From Himantopus leucocephalus (Eukaryota; Chordata; Aves; Charadriiformes; Recurvirostridae): a stretch of DNA of 64,000 bases. Location: the NCBI GenBank assembly GCA_003993805.1, contig RSEF01000001.1:150676654-150740653 (forward strand). The letters are read 5' to 3'. The notes beneath the pieces were generated by a model. It did no database searches. It was not told the DNA's origin and worked only from the letters and a program-made list of their open reading frames with translations. Below, one piece after another: positions 63,176-64,000 of the stretch. The translations under genes and the position numbers were made by a program. Position 1 is the first letter of the stretch. Each line of letters starts with the position of its first letter.

Positions 63176-64000
63176 GTGAGTTTCTTATTTAATAACTTCA
63201 GAAGAAGAAAAGGTAGTTAAGCAGTTAAGGTTATGCTTATTTTAAGCGTATATTTAAGCTTATTTTCTGCTTATATATCAACTTAAATAATGTTTTGGCA
63301 TTTTCTGTTTTGCAAATGGAGTGTAGACTTTTTCTTAAATAGAAGGGAAAGAAAATTTATTCTACATTTTATCAGAAAGGGTGAAAAGCATTGATCTAGT
63401 ACAAAATTGAGCAAATTATCACAGGTATTAAATGTAAATAATCTAGGCTTGCTTTAAGTATCAGCTGTCTTTGGCTAGGCAGGGTGTCTATGGCGGGGGG
63501 AGGGGGGAAGAGACTTTGGAGAATACCCCAGGAGGGGGAAACTCCAGAAAAATCCTGTTGTACTTGCTGAAATTAACTGCTCTTAACTGAATTTAAAATA
63601 CAAGTTTGTCATACATTTGAAATGGTGTGCAATAGCTTAAGAGACCTTGTGTTAAGATTTTGAACATTTGAGACCACAACTTTTTTCCAGAAGTTACTTT
63701 GTTAGCTGTTACAGAAGCATTTCTGTATATTTAAATGTAGGCTAAGGTTCATTTTTATGTCCTCCTTTTCAACGTTGACATTTCTATCTTTGCAAGCTTT
63801 GTCTCACAGACTCTTACCATGGTATTGCTTCATATGACATGGTGAAAGAAAATACTGAATAGCAGTAGACCTAGCTGTCAAAAATCCCTCCATTATAAAG
63901 AAAAAAATAAAGGCTAGCAATAATTGGTACTATTTTTTTACATTTATTTTAGACAGTTCTTAATATGTTTTCTGAATTTGAGTAATGTCATCCTAAATTG
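63176..64000 (+). other. PNPLA4: PNPLA4 intron 8, partial
   Basis: Opens with GTGAGTTT. No acceptor followed by the expected C-terminal coding sequence appears before the window ends. It contains a G-rich patch near 63,493-63,510. Confidence 0.85.

Noticed and set aside
1..64000. CRISPR arrays, operons, bacterial-type systems or tRNA/rRNA genes
   Set aside because: The window is vertebrate nuclear DNA with GT-AG introns and CR1 repeats; no repeat-spacer array, cloverleaf or rRNA sequence was recognised.

Overview
This window is vertebrate nuclear DNA, most probably from a bird. It is AT-rich with long non-coding stretches and sharp intron/exon structure. Its interspersed repeats are almost all CR1 LINE fragments, several ending in the octamer-like tail (ATTCTGTGATTCTGTGA) typical of avian CR1. 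The only recognisable protein-coding gene is PNPLA4 (patatin-like phospholipase domain containing 4), on the plus strand. It is cut by the right edge of the window. Species cannot be fixed from the sequence.

Layout. 1-590: two CR1 pieces meeting tail to tail. 591-42,000: a gene desert of about 41 kb holding one GC-rich block (2.14-2.65 kb), CR1 fragments at 18.9, 19.5, 31.7, 32.4 and 36.3-38.7 kb, homopolymer tracts, and one assembly gap of exactly 1,000 N inside the largest CR1. 42,175-42,995: a CpG island with a perfect NRF1-type site and GC boxes, which I take as the PNPLA4 promoter and first exon. On its opposite strand lies a textbook poly(A) signal, suggesting short divergent transcription. 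43,981-63,175: PNPLA4 exons. Two upstream exons (43,981-44,287 and 45,040-45,166) precede six coding exons (50,802-50,986; 54,933-55,027; 55,202-55,337; 57,095-57,160; 63,023-63,175 with the last coding part beyond the window; five listed here are all that carry family-matching protein). These give 210 codons, with the patatin nucleophile Ser43 in GASAG and the dyad Asp163 in DGG. About 43 C-terminal residues lie beyond the window.

The most interesting observation is that the two exons usually expected to be 5' UTR are open and in phase with the canonical PNPLA4 start. Together they encode a possible 97-residue N-terminal extension whose first 53 residues are basic and presequence-like. Alternatively, a start in the third exon with a strong Kozak context adds 30 residues. 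With the NRF1 site, which is common at genes for mitochondrial proteins, this suggests a testable lineage-specific or isoform-specific mitochondrial targeting leader. Other points of note are a 118-bp near-identical direct duplication and a 66-bp foldback element with a 5-bp target duplication, both in intron 7 (counting the putative CpG-island exon as exon 1), and several assembly artefacts.

Correction for the reader: coding exons matching the family in this window number five (exons 4 to 8 in my numbering); exons 1 to 3 are the leader.
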